DNA of 64,000 nt from the NCBI GenBank assembly GCA_963975885.1, contig CAXBIS010000002.1:62001-126000 (forward strand), read 5' to 3'. The stretch is from Pseudazoarcus sp963975885 (GTDB lineage Bacteria > Pseudomonadota > Gammaproteobacteria > Burkholderiales > Rhodocyclaceae). The first letter of the stretch is position 1; every line of letters begins with the position of its first letter. The translations under genes and the position numbers were made by a program. Below are positions 18,047-26,763 of the stretch, in pieces. The notes under the pieces are model-generated. The model did no database searches, was not told the origin of the DNA, and saw only the letters and a list, made by a program, of their open reading frames with translations.

Positions 18047-20731
18047 ATGACCGCGACCCACAACGCCCTCCTGCAAGATGACCCGGACGCGCAGGAGACC
18101 CGTGAATGGCTCGACGCCCTCGAAGGCGTCCTGCAGGCCGAAGGCCCCGCGCGCGCGCATTTCCTGATCGAACACCTGATCGACACCGCGCAGCAGCACG
18201 GCGCCGACATGCCGTATTCGGCCAACACGCAGTACATCAACACCATTCCGGTCGATCTTCAGCCGCCCTATCCCGGCGACGCGGACATGGAACTCAAGAT
18301 CCACGCCTACATTCGCTGGAACTCCATGGCGATGGTCGTGCGCGCCAACAAGCACACCAACGTCGGCGGCCACATCGCCAGCTTCGCCTCGGCCGCTGCG
18401 CTCTACGATGTCGGCTTCTCGCATTTCTGGAATGCACCCAATGACAAACACGACGGCGACCTGATCTTCTTCCAGGGCCACGCCGTGCCGGGTGTCTATG
18501 CGCGCGCCTACATGCTGGGTCGGTTCACCGAAGAACAGATGGACTATTTCCGCCAGGAGGTCGACGGACGCGGCATCTCGTCCTACCCGCACCCCTGGCT
18601 GATGCCCGAGTTCTGGCAGTTCCCCACCGTGTCGATGGGCCTGGGCCCGATCCAGGCGATCTATCAGGCGCGCTTCATGAAGTACATGGCCAGCCGCGGC
18701 CTGATCGACGCCGAACGCGCTGCGCCGCGCAAGGTATGGGCCTTCCTCGGCGACGGCGAGACCGACGAGGTCGAATCGCTCGGCGCCATCGGCCTGGCCG
18801 CGCGCGAACGTCTGGACAACCTGATCTTCGTCATCAACTGCAACCTGCAACGCCTGGACGGTCCGGTGCGCGGCAACGGCAAGATCATCCAGGAACTCGA
18901 ATCGGAGTTCCGCGGTGCCGGCTGGAACGTCATCAAGATCGTGTGGGGTACGCACTGGGATTCCCTGTTCGCCCGCGACAAGAACGGCATCCTGAAGAAG
19001 CGCATGATGGAGGTCGTCGACGGCGAGTATCAGACCTACAAGTCCAAGGACGGCGCCTATGTGCGCGAGCACTTCTTCAACACGCCCGAACTCAAGGCGC
19101 TGGTGGAAGACTGGACCGATGACGAGATCTGGAACCTGAACCGCGGCGGTCACGACCTGTTCAAGATCTTCTCTGCCTACAAGTCCGCCGTCGAACACCA
19201 GGGCCAGCCCACGGTGATCCTCGCCAAGACCATCAAGGGCTTCGGCATGGGCACGGCCGGCGAGGCAATGAACATCTCGCACCAGCAGAAGAAGATGGAC
19301 GTCGAGGCCATCCGCCGCTTCCGCGACCGCTTCGACATCCCGGTGCCCGACGACCAGCTCGAAAAGCTGCCCTATCTGAAGTTCGCCGAGGATTCGCCCG
19401 AGTACAAGTACATGCTCGAGCGGCGCCAGAGCCTGGGCGGCTTCCTGCCGCAGCGCCGCACCAAGGCCGACCCGCTGCCGGTGCCCGAGCTTGCGACCTT
19501 CGAGCCGCTGCTCAAGGCCTCGGGCGACGGGCGCGAGCTGTCGACCACGATGGCCATGGTACGCATCATGAACACCTTGCTGCGCGACAAGAAGCTGGGT
19601 CGCCATATCGTGCCCATCGTGCCGGACGAGTCGCGCACCTTCGGCATGGAAGGCATGTTCCGCCAGTACGGCATCTGGAGTCAGGAAGGCCAGAAATACC
19701 TGCCCGAAGACCACGACCAGCTGATGTTCTACAAGGAGAGCGTCGACGGTCAGGTGCTGCAGGAAGGCATCAACGAGGCCGGCTCGATGTCCGACTGGAT
19801 CGCCGCCGGCACCGCCTACAGCGTGCACGGCGTGCAGATGGTGCCCTTCTACATCTTCTACTCGATGTTCGGCATGCAGCGCACCATGGACCTGTGCTGG
19901 GCAGCGGGCGACCAGCGCACGCGCGGTTTTTTGATCGGCGGCACGGCCGGTCGCACCACGCTCAACGGCGAGGGCCTGCAGCACGAGGACGGCCACAGCC
20001 AGATCCTCGCCGGCGCGATCCCGAACTGCGTCAGCTACGACCCGACCTACCAGTACGAACTGGCGGTGATCGTGCAGGACGGCATGCGTCGCATGTTCGT
20101 CGAGCAGGAGGATGTCTATTACTACATCACGGTGATGAACGAGAACTACGAACATCCCGAGATGCCCAAGGGCACCGAGGCCGACATCCTCAAGGGCATG
20201 TACGCCTTCCGCAAGGGCGGCAAGGGCAAGGGCGCGCGCGTGCAGCTGCTCGGTTCGGGCACCATCTTCACCGAAGTCGTCGCTGCCGCCGAACTGCTCA
20301 AGAAGGACTGGGGCGTCGAGGCCGACCTGTGGAGTTGCCCGAGCTTCAACGAACTGGCACGTGACGGCCACGCCGCCGCACGATGGAACCTGTTGCACCC
20401 GACCGCCAAGACGAAGAAGAAGTCGCACGTCGAGACCTGCCTGGCCGGCGCCAAGGGGCCGGTCGTCGCCGCAACCGACTACGTCAAGCTCTTCGCCGAC
20501 CAGATTCGCGCCTTCGTGCCGGGTCGCTACGTGGTGCTCGGCACCGACGGCTTCGGCCGTTCGGACACGCGTGAGCGCCTGCGCCACTTCTTCGAGGTCA
20601 ATCGATACTGGGTCACGGTCGCCGCACTCAAGGCGTTGGCCGACGACGGCGAGGTCGATGCCGCCAAGGTTGCCCAGGCGATCGAGAAATACGGGCTCGA
20701 CGTCGACAAGCCCAACCCGCTGACGGTCTGA
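18047..20731 (+). CDS. aceE: Pyruvate dehydrogenase E1 component, homodimeric
   Basis: An 894-residue homodimeric-type E1. The thiamine diphosphate motif begins GDGETDEVES at 235 and ends with INCNLQRLDGPV. The enzyme decarboxylates pyruvate and acetylates the lipoyl groups of AceF. Conserved segments such as NVGGHIASFASAAALY and the C-terminal LGTDGFGRSDTRERLRHFFE are present, and length matches the E. coli enzyme. The ATG at 18047 has GAGGAGA six bases upstream; an in-frame ATG-like codon at 18032 is less likely. It is first in the aceE-aceF-lpdA operon, 13 bases ahead of aceF. Confidence 0.97.
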   Translation: MTATHNALLQDDPDAQETREWLDALEGVLQAEGPARAHFLIEHLIDTAQQHGADMPYSANTQYINTIPVDLQPPYPGDADMELKIHAYIRWNSMAMVVRANKHTNVGGHIASFASAAALYDVGFSHFWNAPNDKHDGDLIFFQGHAVPGVYARAYMLGRFTEEQMDYFRQEVDGRGISSYPHPWLMPEFWQFPTVSMGLGPIQAIYQARFMKYMASRGLIDAERAAPRKVWAFLGDGETDEVESLGAIGLAARERLDNLIFVINCNLQRLDGPVRGNGKIIQELESEFRGAGWNVIKIVWGTHWDSLFARDKNGILKKRMMEVVDGEYQTYKSKDGAYVREHFFNTPELKALVEDWTDDEIWNLNRGGHDLFKIFSAYKSAVEHQGQPTVILAKTIKGFGMGTAGEAMNISHQQKKMDVEAIRRFRDRFDIPVPDDQLEKLPYLKFAEDSPEYKYMLERRQSLGGFLPQRRTKADPLPVPELATFEPLLKASGDGRELSTTMAMVRIMNTLLRDKKLGRHIVPIVPDESRTFGMEGMFRQYGIWSQEGQKYLPEDHDQLMFYKESVDGQVLQEGINEAGSMSDWIAAGTAYSVHGVQMVPFYIFYSMFGMQRTMDLCWAAGDQRTRGFLIGGTAGRTTLNGEGLQHEDGHSQILAGAIPNCVSYDPTYQYELAVIVQDGMRRMFVEQEDVYYYITVMNENYEHPEMPKGTEADILKGMYAFRKGGKGKGARVQLLGSGTIFTEVVAAAELLKKDWGVEADLWSCPSFNELARDGHAAARWNLLHPTAKTKKKSHVETCLAGAKGPVVAATDYVKLFADQIRAFVPGRYVVLGTDGFGRSDTRERLRHFFEVNRYWVTVAALKALADDGEVDAAKVAQAIEKYGLDVDKPNPLTV

Positions 20732-20744
20732 GGAGGACGACGCG

Positions 20745-22457
20745 ATGAGCCAGTTGATCGAAGTGAAGGTACCGGACATCGGCGATTTCGACGAAGTCCC
20801 CGTCATCGAACTGTTCGTCAAGGCCGGCGACACCATCGCCGAGGAAGATCCGATCTGTACGCTCGAATCCGACAAGGCCACGATGGACGTGCCCTCGTCC
20901 GCCGCCGGTGTGATCAAGGAAGTCCTGATCAAAGTGGGTGACAAGGTCGCCGAAGGCAGCGTGCTGCTCAAGGTCGAGAGTGCGGACGCGGCCGCCAAGG
21001 AAGAGCCCAAGGCCGCCGCTGCCGAGAAGCCCGCACCCGCGCCGGACGCCGGCAAGGCTGCACCGGCACCCGATGCGGCCAAAGCCGCCGCGCCGGCCGC
21101 CAAGCCTGCGGCTGGCGGCACCGTGCAGGTCAAGGTGCCCGACATCGGCGACTTCGACGAAGTCCCGGTGATCGAGATGTTCGTGCAGGTCGGCGACACC
21201 ATCAAGGAAGAGGACGCGATCTGCACGCTCGAGTCCGACAAGGCGACGATGGACGTGCCCTCCTCGGCCACCGGCACCGTCAGGAAGGTACTGGTGAAGG
21301 TTGGCGACAAGGTTGGTGAAGGCAGTGTGTTGCTGGAAGTGGAGAGCGAGGCGTCGGACGCTGCGTCGGGCGAGAAACCCGCGCCTGCACCGGCCGAACG
21401 TGCCGCACCGGCACCGCAACCCGCTGCTGCCGAACAGTCCGCACCGGCCCCGCAGTCGGCCCCTCAGCCTGCAGCGGCCGAATCCCCGGCCGCAAACAGC
21501 CCGACGCCGGTCAAGCTCGGCGGCACCGTGCATGCCAGCCCCTCGGTGCGTGGCTACGCACGCGAACTGGGTGTCGATCTGACCCAGGTGAAAGCCACCG
21601 GACCGAAGAACCGCATCCTGCGCGAGGACGTCACCGCCCACATCAAGGGGGCGATGACCAGCGGCGTGGTGCCGGGCAAGTCCGCCGCGCCGGCCGCTGG
21701 TGGCGGTGGCGGAGGCGGGCTCGATCTGCTGCCGTGGCCCAAGGTCGATTTCGCCAAGTACGGCGAGGTCGAAGTGCAGCCGATGAAGCGCATCAAGAAG
21801 ATCTCGGGCGCCAACCTGCACCGCAACTGGGTGATGATCCCGCACGTCACGCAGTACGACGAGACCGACGTCACCGATCTCGAGGCGCTGCGCAAGGAAC
21901 TCAACGAAACCCGCGAAGCCAAGGCCCAGGGCGTGCGCTACACGATGCTCGCCTTCGTCATCAAGGCCGTGGTCGCCGCGCTCAAGAAGTACCCCCAGTT
22001 CAACACCTCGCTCGACGGCGACAACCTGGTGTTCAAGAAGTACTACCACATCGGGTTCGCCGCCGACACCGAGAACGGTCTGGTGGTGCCGGTGATCAAG
22101 AACGCCGACCAGAAGAGCGTCACCGACATCGCGCTGGAAATGGCGACGCTGTCGAAGAAGGCGCGCGATGGCAAGCTCGGCTCGGCCGACATGCAGGGCG
22201 GCACCTTCTCGATCTCCAGCCTCGGCGGCATCGGCGGCACCTACTTCACGCCGCTCATCAATGCACCGGAGGTAGCCATCCTGGGTCTGTCCAAGCTCAG
22301 CATCAAGCCGCTGTGGGATGGCGAGAAGTTCGTGCCGCGTCAGGTACTGCCGCTGTCGCTGTCGTATGACCACCGCGTCATCGACGGTGCCGAGGGCACG
22401 CGCTTCGTCGACTACATTTCCAAGCTGCTGGCCGACATGCGTCGCGCACTGATCTGA
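20745..22457 (+). CDS. aceF: Dihydrolipoamide acetyltransferase (E2) with two lipoyl domains
   Basis: A 570-residue E2. Two lipoyl domains carry the lipoylated lysine in ESDKATMD (Lys 44 and Lys 166), joined by Ala/Pro-rich linkers (about 80-125 and 205-258). A peripheral subunit-binding domain lies at about 262-298 (ASPSVRGYARELGVDL). The acyltransferase domain ends with SYDHRVIDGAEG, with catalytic His 543 and Asp 547. It passes the acetyl group to CoA and forms the complex core. The first lipoyl domain is almost the same at DNA level as the one on lpdA. Confidence 0.97.
   Translation: MSQLIEVKVPDIGDFDEVPVIELFVKAGDTIAEEDPICTLESDKATMDVPSSAAGVIKEVLIKVGDKVAEGSVLLKVESADAAAKEEPKAAAAEKPAPAPDAGKAAPAPDAAKAAAPAAKPAAGGTVQVKVPDIGDFDEVPVIEMFVQVGDTIKEEDAICTLESDKATMDVPSSATGTVRKVLVKVGDKVGEGSVLLEVESEASDAASGEKPAPAPAERAAPAPQPAAAEQSAPAPQSAPQPAAAESPAANSPTPVKLGGTVHASPSVRGYARELGVDLTQVKATGPKNRILREDVTAHIKGAMTSGVVPGKSAAPAAGGGGGGGLDLLPWPKVDFAKYGEVEVQPMKRIKKISGANLHRNWVMIPHVTQYDETDVTDLEALRKELNETREAKAQGVRYTMLAFVIKAVVAALKKYPQFNTSLDGDNLVFKKYYHIGFAADTENGLVVPVIKNADQKSVTDIALEMATLSKKARDGKLGSADMQGGTFSISSLGGIGGTYFTPLINAPEVAILGLSKLSIKPLWDGEKFVPRQVLPLSLSYDHRVIDGAEGTRFVDYISKLLADMRRALI
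20757..20990 (+). repeat. Lipoyl-domain DNA repeat, copy 1 (in aceF)
   Basis: This stretch is nearly identical to 22484-22720 in lpdA, including a perfectly identical 86-base run (20772-20857 against 22496-22581). Synonymous sites are conserved too, which points to recent duplication or gene conversion rather than protein selection alone. Confidence 0.85.
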
Positions 22458-22471
22458 GCGGAGGAACCATC

Positions 22472-24259
22472 ATGGCAACGATCGAAGTGAAGGTTCCGGA
22501 CATCGGCGATTTCGACGAAGTCCCCGTCATCGAACTGTTCGTCAAGGCCGGCGACACCATCGCCGAGGAAGATCCGATCTGCACGCTCGAATCCGACAAG
22601 GCGACGATGGACGTGCCCTCCTCGGCCGCCGGCACCATCAAGGAAGTGCTGATCAAGGTCGGCGACAAGGTCGCCGAGGGCAGCGTGCTGCTCAAGGTCG
22701 AGAGTGCGGACGCGGCAGCCGCCAAGGAAGAACCCAAGGCCGCCGCCCCGGCCGAAAAACCCGCGCCCGCGCCCGAGACGGCGAAGGCTGCCGCCCCGGC
22801 CGCGGCCAGCCACGCTGGCGGCGCCGACATCGAATGCGACGTGCTCGTGCTCGGCGCCGGCCCCGGCGGTTACTCGGCGGCCTTCCGCGCGGCCGATCTG
22901 GGACTCAAGACGGTGCTGGTCGAGCGCTATCCGACGCTGGGCGGCGTGTGCCTGAACGTCGGCTGCATCCCGTCCAAGGCGCTGCTGCACGTGGCGGGCG
23001 TCATGGACGAGGTCGCCCACTTCGCCGATCTGGGTGTCGCCTACACCAAGCCCAAGCTCGACATCGACAAGCTGCGCGGCCACAAGGAAAAGGTTGTCGG
23101 CAAGCTCACCGGCGGGCTGGCCGGCATGGCCAAGGGGCGCAAGGTCGAGGTGGTGCGCGGTTACGGTGCCTTCCTCGACCCCAACCACGTCGCGGTCGAA
23201 CTGACCGACGGCGACGGCCAGGACAAGACCGGCAAGAAGAAGGTCGTAAAGTTCGCGAAATGCATCATCGCCGCCGGCAGCCAGGCCGTGCGCCTGCCCT
23301 TCATGCCGGAGGACCCGCGCGTGGTCGATTCGACCGGCGCGCTGGAACTCAAGTCGGTGCCCAAGCGCATGCTGGTGATCGGCGGCGGCATCATCGGGCT
23401 GGAAATGGCCACGGTCTATGCCGCACTGGGTGCGAAGATCGACGTCGTCGAGATGATGGACGGACTGATGCTCGGCGCCGACCGCGATCTGGTCAAGGTC
23501 TGGGAAAAACACAACAAGACGCGCTTCGACAACGTCTGGCTGTCGACCAAGACGGTCGGTGCCGAGGCGAAGAAGGACGGCATCCACGTGTGCTTCGAGG
23601 GCAAGAACGCGCCGGACAAGGCGCAGGTCTATGACCTGGTGCTGGTCGCCGTCGGGCGCAGTCCCAACGGCAGCAAGATCGCCGCCGACAAGGCCGGCGT
23701 GGCGGTCACCGAGCGCGGTTTCATCGAGGTCGACAACCAGCAGCGCACCAATGTCGGCCACATCTTCGCAATCGGCGACATCGTCGGCCAGCCCATGCTC
23801 GCCCACAAGGCGGTGCATGAGGGCCATGTCGCGGCCGAAGTGGCTGCTGGCCAGAAGGCCAGCTTCGACGCGCTGCAGATCCCGTCGGTGGCCTACACCG
23901 ACCCGGAAGTGGCCTGGGCCGGACTGACCGAGATCGAAGCCAAGGAGAAGGGTCTCAAGATCGAAAAGGCCGTGTTCCCGTGGGCCGCGTCGGGCCGCGC
24001 AATCGCCAACGGCCGCGACGAGGGCTTCACCAAGCTGCTCTTCGACGCAGAGACGCACCGCATCATCGGCGGCGGCATTGTCGGCACGCACGCCGGTGAC
24101 CTGATCGGCGAGGTCTGCCTGGCCATCGAGATGGGCGCGGACGCGGTGGACATCGGCAAGACCATCCATCCGCACCCGACGCTGGGCGAATCCATCGGGC
24201 TGGCGGCCGAAGTTGCCCATGGCAGCTGCACCGACCTGCCCGCGCCGCGCAAACGCTGA
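22472..24259 (+). CDS. lpdA: Dihydrolipoyl dehydrogenase (E3) with N-terminal lipoyl domain
   Basis: A 595-residue E3. An extra lipoyl domain occupies residues 1-80 (lipoyl Lys 43), followed by an Ala/Pro linker. The flavoprotein part starts with the FAD motif GAGPGG (128-133) and has the redox disulfide GGVCLNVGC (Cys 160 and Cys 165). The NAD motif is IGGGIIGLEMA, and the C-terminal acid-base pair is His 568/Glu 573 in HPTLGES. It reoxidises dihydrolipoyl groups with NAD. E3 proteins with a lipoyl domain are known in betaproteobacteria and Neisseria. It ends the pdh operon, 14 bases after aceF. Confidence 0.97.
   Translation: MATIEVKVPDIGDFDEVPVIELFVKAGDTIAEEDPICTLESDKATMDVPSSAAGTIKEVLIKVGDKVAEGSVLLKVESADAAAAKEEPKAAAPAEKPAPAPETAKAAAPAAASHAGGADIECDVLVLGAGPGGYSAAFRAADLGLKTVLVERYPTLGGVCLNVGCIPSKALLHVAGVMDEVAHFADLGVAYTKPKLDIDKLRGHKEKVVGKLTGGLAGMAKGRKVEVVRGYGAFLDPNHVAVELTDGDGQDKTGKKKVVKFAKCIIAAGSQAVRLPFMPEDPRVVDSTGALELKSVPKRMLVIGGGIIGLEMATVYAALGAKIDVVEMMDGLMLGADRDLVKVWEKHNKTRFDNVWLSTKTVGAEAKKDGIHVCFEGKNAPDKAQVYDLVLVAVGRSPNGSKIAADKAGVAVTERGFIEVDNQQRTNVGHIFAIGDIVGQPMLAHKAVHEGHVAAEVAAGQKASFDALQIPSVAYTDPEVAWAGLTEIEAKEKGLKIEKAVFPWAASGRAIANGRDEGFTKLLFDAETHRIIGGGIVGTHAGDLIGEVCLAIEMGADAVDIGKTIHPHPTLGESIGLAAEVAHGSCTDLPAPRKR
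22484..22720 (+). repeat. Lipoyl-domain DNA repeat, copy 2 (in lpdA)
   Basis: Second copy of the near-identical lipoyl coding stretch described at 20757. A more diverged third copy encodes the second lipoyl domain of aceF (about 21120-21350). Confidence 0.85.
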
Positions 24260-24282
24260 ACGAGCGAGGATTCGAAGCATCA

Positions 24283-24308
24283 CGGCGGGGCGCTCAGGCG
24301 CCCCGCCG
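24283..24308 (+). terminator. GC-rich hairpin after lpdA
   Basis: A perfect 11-bp stem (CGGCGGGGCGC and complement) with loop TCAG, 24 bases after the lpdA stop. The following tract has only CATTTC, so it may be a weak intrinsic terminator or a 3'-end stabiliser for the pdh mRNA. Confidence 0.6.
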
Positions 24309-24403
24309 CATTTCGATGACCGCCGATCGCATTGCGACTCGCGCATCGCAGCCAGTCCTGCGAAAATTGAGATCCGTGCTCACCGGACCTACAGGAGACT
24401 CCC

Positions 24404-25033
24404 ATGAAACTGCGCAGCGACAGCCTGTCCGCCGACGCGCCGATCCCGGACGAATATGCGTTCTGCAATCCGGCGGTCGAGGGCCACGTCTGCCTCGGCG
24501 CGAACCGCAACCCGCATCTGGCGTGGAGCGAGGTGCCCGAAGGCACGAAGTCCTTCGTGCTGATCTGCCACGATCCGGACGTTCCCAGTCGCGGCGACGA
24601 CGTCAACAAGGAAGACCGCGAGGTCCCCGCCGACCTGTGGCGCGTCGACTTCTTCCACTGGGTACTGGTGGACCTGCCCGCCGATGCCCGTGAAATCGCG
24701 GAAGGAAGTCATTCGTCCGAAGTCACGCCAGGTGGCAAGAGCGGCCCGCAGGCTCCTGGCGGCGCGCGCCACGGCATCAACGATTACACGGCGTGGTTCG
24801 CCGGCGACGAGAGCATGGCCGGCGACTATCATGGCTATGATGGCCCGTGCCCGCCGTGGAACGACACTCTGGTGCATCGCTACGTGTTCACGCTCTACGC
24901 GCTGGACATCGAGCATTGCGGGGTCGGCGATCGTTTCGACGGCAACGGCGTGCGTCAGGCGATTGCCGGCCACATCCTGGCAGAAGCTTCGATCACCGGC
25001 ACCTTTACGCTCAATCCGCGGCTCAGGGGCTGA
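24404..25033 (+). CDS. YbhB/YbcL-family (PEBP-like) protein
   Basis: A 209-residue cytoplasmic protein of the phosphatidylethanolamine-binding-protein fold. Marks are NPHLAWSEVPEGTKSFVLICHDPDVP, the FFHWVLVDLP strand and the YDGPCPPWNDTLVHRYVFTLYALD anion-pocket region (cited here as separate motifs GPCPP and HRYVFTLYALD). The bacterial members have no settled function. A ribosome site GGAG precedes the ATG at 24404 by 7 bases. It converges on and overlaps the ggt gene by 11 bases (25023-25033). Confidence 0.87.
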   Translation: MKLRSDSLSADAPIPDEYAFCNPAVEGHVCLGANRNPHLAWSEVPEGTKSFVLICHDPDVPSRGDDVNKEDREVPADLWRVDFFHWVLVDLPADAREIAEGSHSSEVTPGGKSGPQAPGGARHGINDYTAWFAGDESMAGDYHGYDGPCPPWNDTLVHRYVFTLYALDIEHCGVGDRFDGNGVRQAIAGHILAEASITGTFTLNPRLRG

Positions 25034-26753
25034 CCGCCTCGGCCACCCCTTCACGGCGGGGATCGGCCGCGCCCACCCAGCCATCGCCGTCGCGCACGAT
25101 CAGCGCGAGTCCGCTGGTCATGTCCGCGAGCATCACTTCATGCCCGAACATGGCTTCCAGGCGATGCGCCAGGCGGCGACCAGCGGTCGTATCCTCGACT
25201 TCAGTCGGGCCGTTGCGGCTGCCCGCATGCGCGCGCGCCAGCGTCACGTTCGGCGCCAGCGCCCAGTCCACGACCGCAACAATGCTCGCCGCCACGTAAT
25301 TGATGATGCGACTGCCACCCGGAGCACCGCTGACCGCGAACAGCCGCCCCGCCCCGTCGAATACCAGCGTCGGCGCCATCGAACTGCGCGGCCGACGTCC
25401 CGGCGCGACGCGGTTCGGATGCGGCGTGCCATCGGCCTTGCGCGGCACGAAGGAAAAATCCGTGAGCTGATTGTTGAGCAGGAAGCCATGCACCATGCGC
25501 CGGCTGCCGAAAGCGTTCTCGACCGAGGCGGTCAAGGACACCGCATTGCCCTCGGCATCGACGACGGATACGTGACTGGTGGCGGGTCGCTCCGGCGAGA
25601 TCGCAGGACCCGGCAATTCGGTCGTATCGGGGCGCCCGGGACGAGCACGCCCCATCGTGTCAGCAAGGGAAATCAGTGCAGCGCGCCGGGCGAGGTAGGC
25701 ACGCTCGATCAGGGCCGTGGCACTTACCGGCATTGCTTCCGGATCGCCGTACCAGGCGTCGCGATCGGCGAAGGTCAGACGCCCGGCCTCGGCGAACAAA
25801 TGGGCGACAAAGGCCGAATCCGGATCGAGCGCGCCCAGTTCAAAGCGCTGCAGCACGCCCAGCAGCGCCAGCACCGCCCCGCCACCGGCGCTCGGCGGTG
25901 GCATGCCGCACACGCGCATCGCGCGGTAGGGAGCGCACAGCGCTTCGCGCCGAACCGGCCGGTAGGCGGCCAGATCGGATTCGGACAGCAGGCCCGGATT
26001 GGGCGAGGTGCGCACCGCAGCGACGATGTCGCGCGCAATCGGGCCATGGTGGAGCACGTCCGCGCCGTCGTTCGCGATGCGGCGAAACACCCGTGCCAGC
26101 GCCGGATTGCGTACTCGCGCGCCGACCGCCAGCGGCTGCCCCGCCGCGTCGTAGTACAGCGCGCGCGCTGCCGCATCATCGGCCAGATAGCGATCACGTG
26201 CGAGCAACGAGTGCAGCCGCGGCGAGATTTCGAAGCCGCCTTCGGCGAGCTCGATGGCGGGCCGCAGCAGACGCGCCCACTGCAAGCGACCATGTGCGCC
26301 ATGCACGGCCTCTAGCATGCGCGCCAGCCCAGGCACGCCGACCGAACGCCCACCGACCACTGCGTCGAAGAATCCCATCGGCTCGCCCTTGGGCCGGAAC
26401 AGGTCTTCGTCGACGGCCGCCGGCGCGCTCTCGCGCCCATCCCACGCGAGCACGCGCGACGCGGCCGCATCGTAGTGCAGCAGGAAACCACCGCCGCCGA
26501 TGCCCGACGACTGTGGCTCGACAACATTGAGCGCAAAGGCCGCCGCGATCGCCGCGTCGGCCGCCGTACCACCGTCGCGCAACACCTCGGCGGCAATGCG
26601 TGTGGCGTGGGGGTTGGCGGTCACGACCAGGGCTGCGTCGCTGCGCACCGCCGGCTTTTCGGAAAATCCGCTGGCACCCTCGGGACGCGCGCGCTCATCG
26701 GCAAGCGCGAAGGAACCGAGCAGCAGCAAGACGAGCAGTATGGATGTACGCAT
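25023..26753 (-). CDS. ggt: Gamma-glutamyltranspeptidase, secreted precursor
   Basis: A 576-residue precursor. A signal peptide (MRTSILLVLLLLGSFALA) directs export to the periplasm. The proenzyme would self-cleave before Thr 392 (PATSHVSVVD), which then serves as the N-terminal nucleophile of the small subunit. Other family marks are QSSGIGGGGFLLHYD near residue 81 and PPPSAGGGAVL near 285. The enzyme transfers or hydrolyses gamma-glutamyl groups of glutathione. The lid-loop region is short, as in some bacterial enzymes. It ends inside the convergent YbhB-like gene. Confidence 0.93.
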   Translation of the reverse strand: MRTSILLVLLLLGSFALADERARPEGASGFSEKPAVRSDAALVVTANPHATRIAAEVLRDGGTAADAAIAAAFALNVVEPQSSGIGGGGFLLHYDAAASRVLAWDGRESAPAAVDEDLFRPKGEPMGFFDAVVGGRSVGVPGLARMLEAVHGAHGRLQWARLLRPAIELAEGGFEISPRLHSLLARDRYLADDAAARALYYDAAGQPLAVGARVRNPALARVFRRIANDGADVLHHGPIARDIVAAVRTSPNPGLLSESDLAAYRPVRREALCAPYRAMRVCGMPPPSAGGGAVLALLGVLQRFELGALDPDSAFVAHLFAEAGRLTFADRDAWYGDPEAMPVSATALIERAYLARRAALISLADTMGRARPGRPDTTELPGPAISPERPATSHVSVVDAEGNAVSLTASVENAFGSRRMVHGFLLNNQLTDFSFVPRKADGTPHPNRVAPGRRPRSSMAPTLVFDGAGRLFAVSGAPGGSRIINYVAASIVAVVDWALAPNVTLARAHAGSRNGPTEVEDTTAGRRLAHRLEAMFGHEVMLADMTSGLALIVRDGDGWVGAADPRREGVAEAVSP

Positions 26754-26763
26754 CGCGTGCGTT

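Noticed and set aside
17936..21310. A 1124-codon open frame on the strand opposite aceE/aceF
   Set aside because: It mirrors high-GC codon bias of the true genes, has no recognisable domains, and aceE and aceF are unambiguous on the plus strand.
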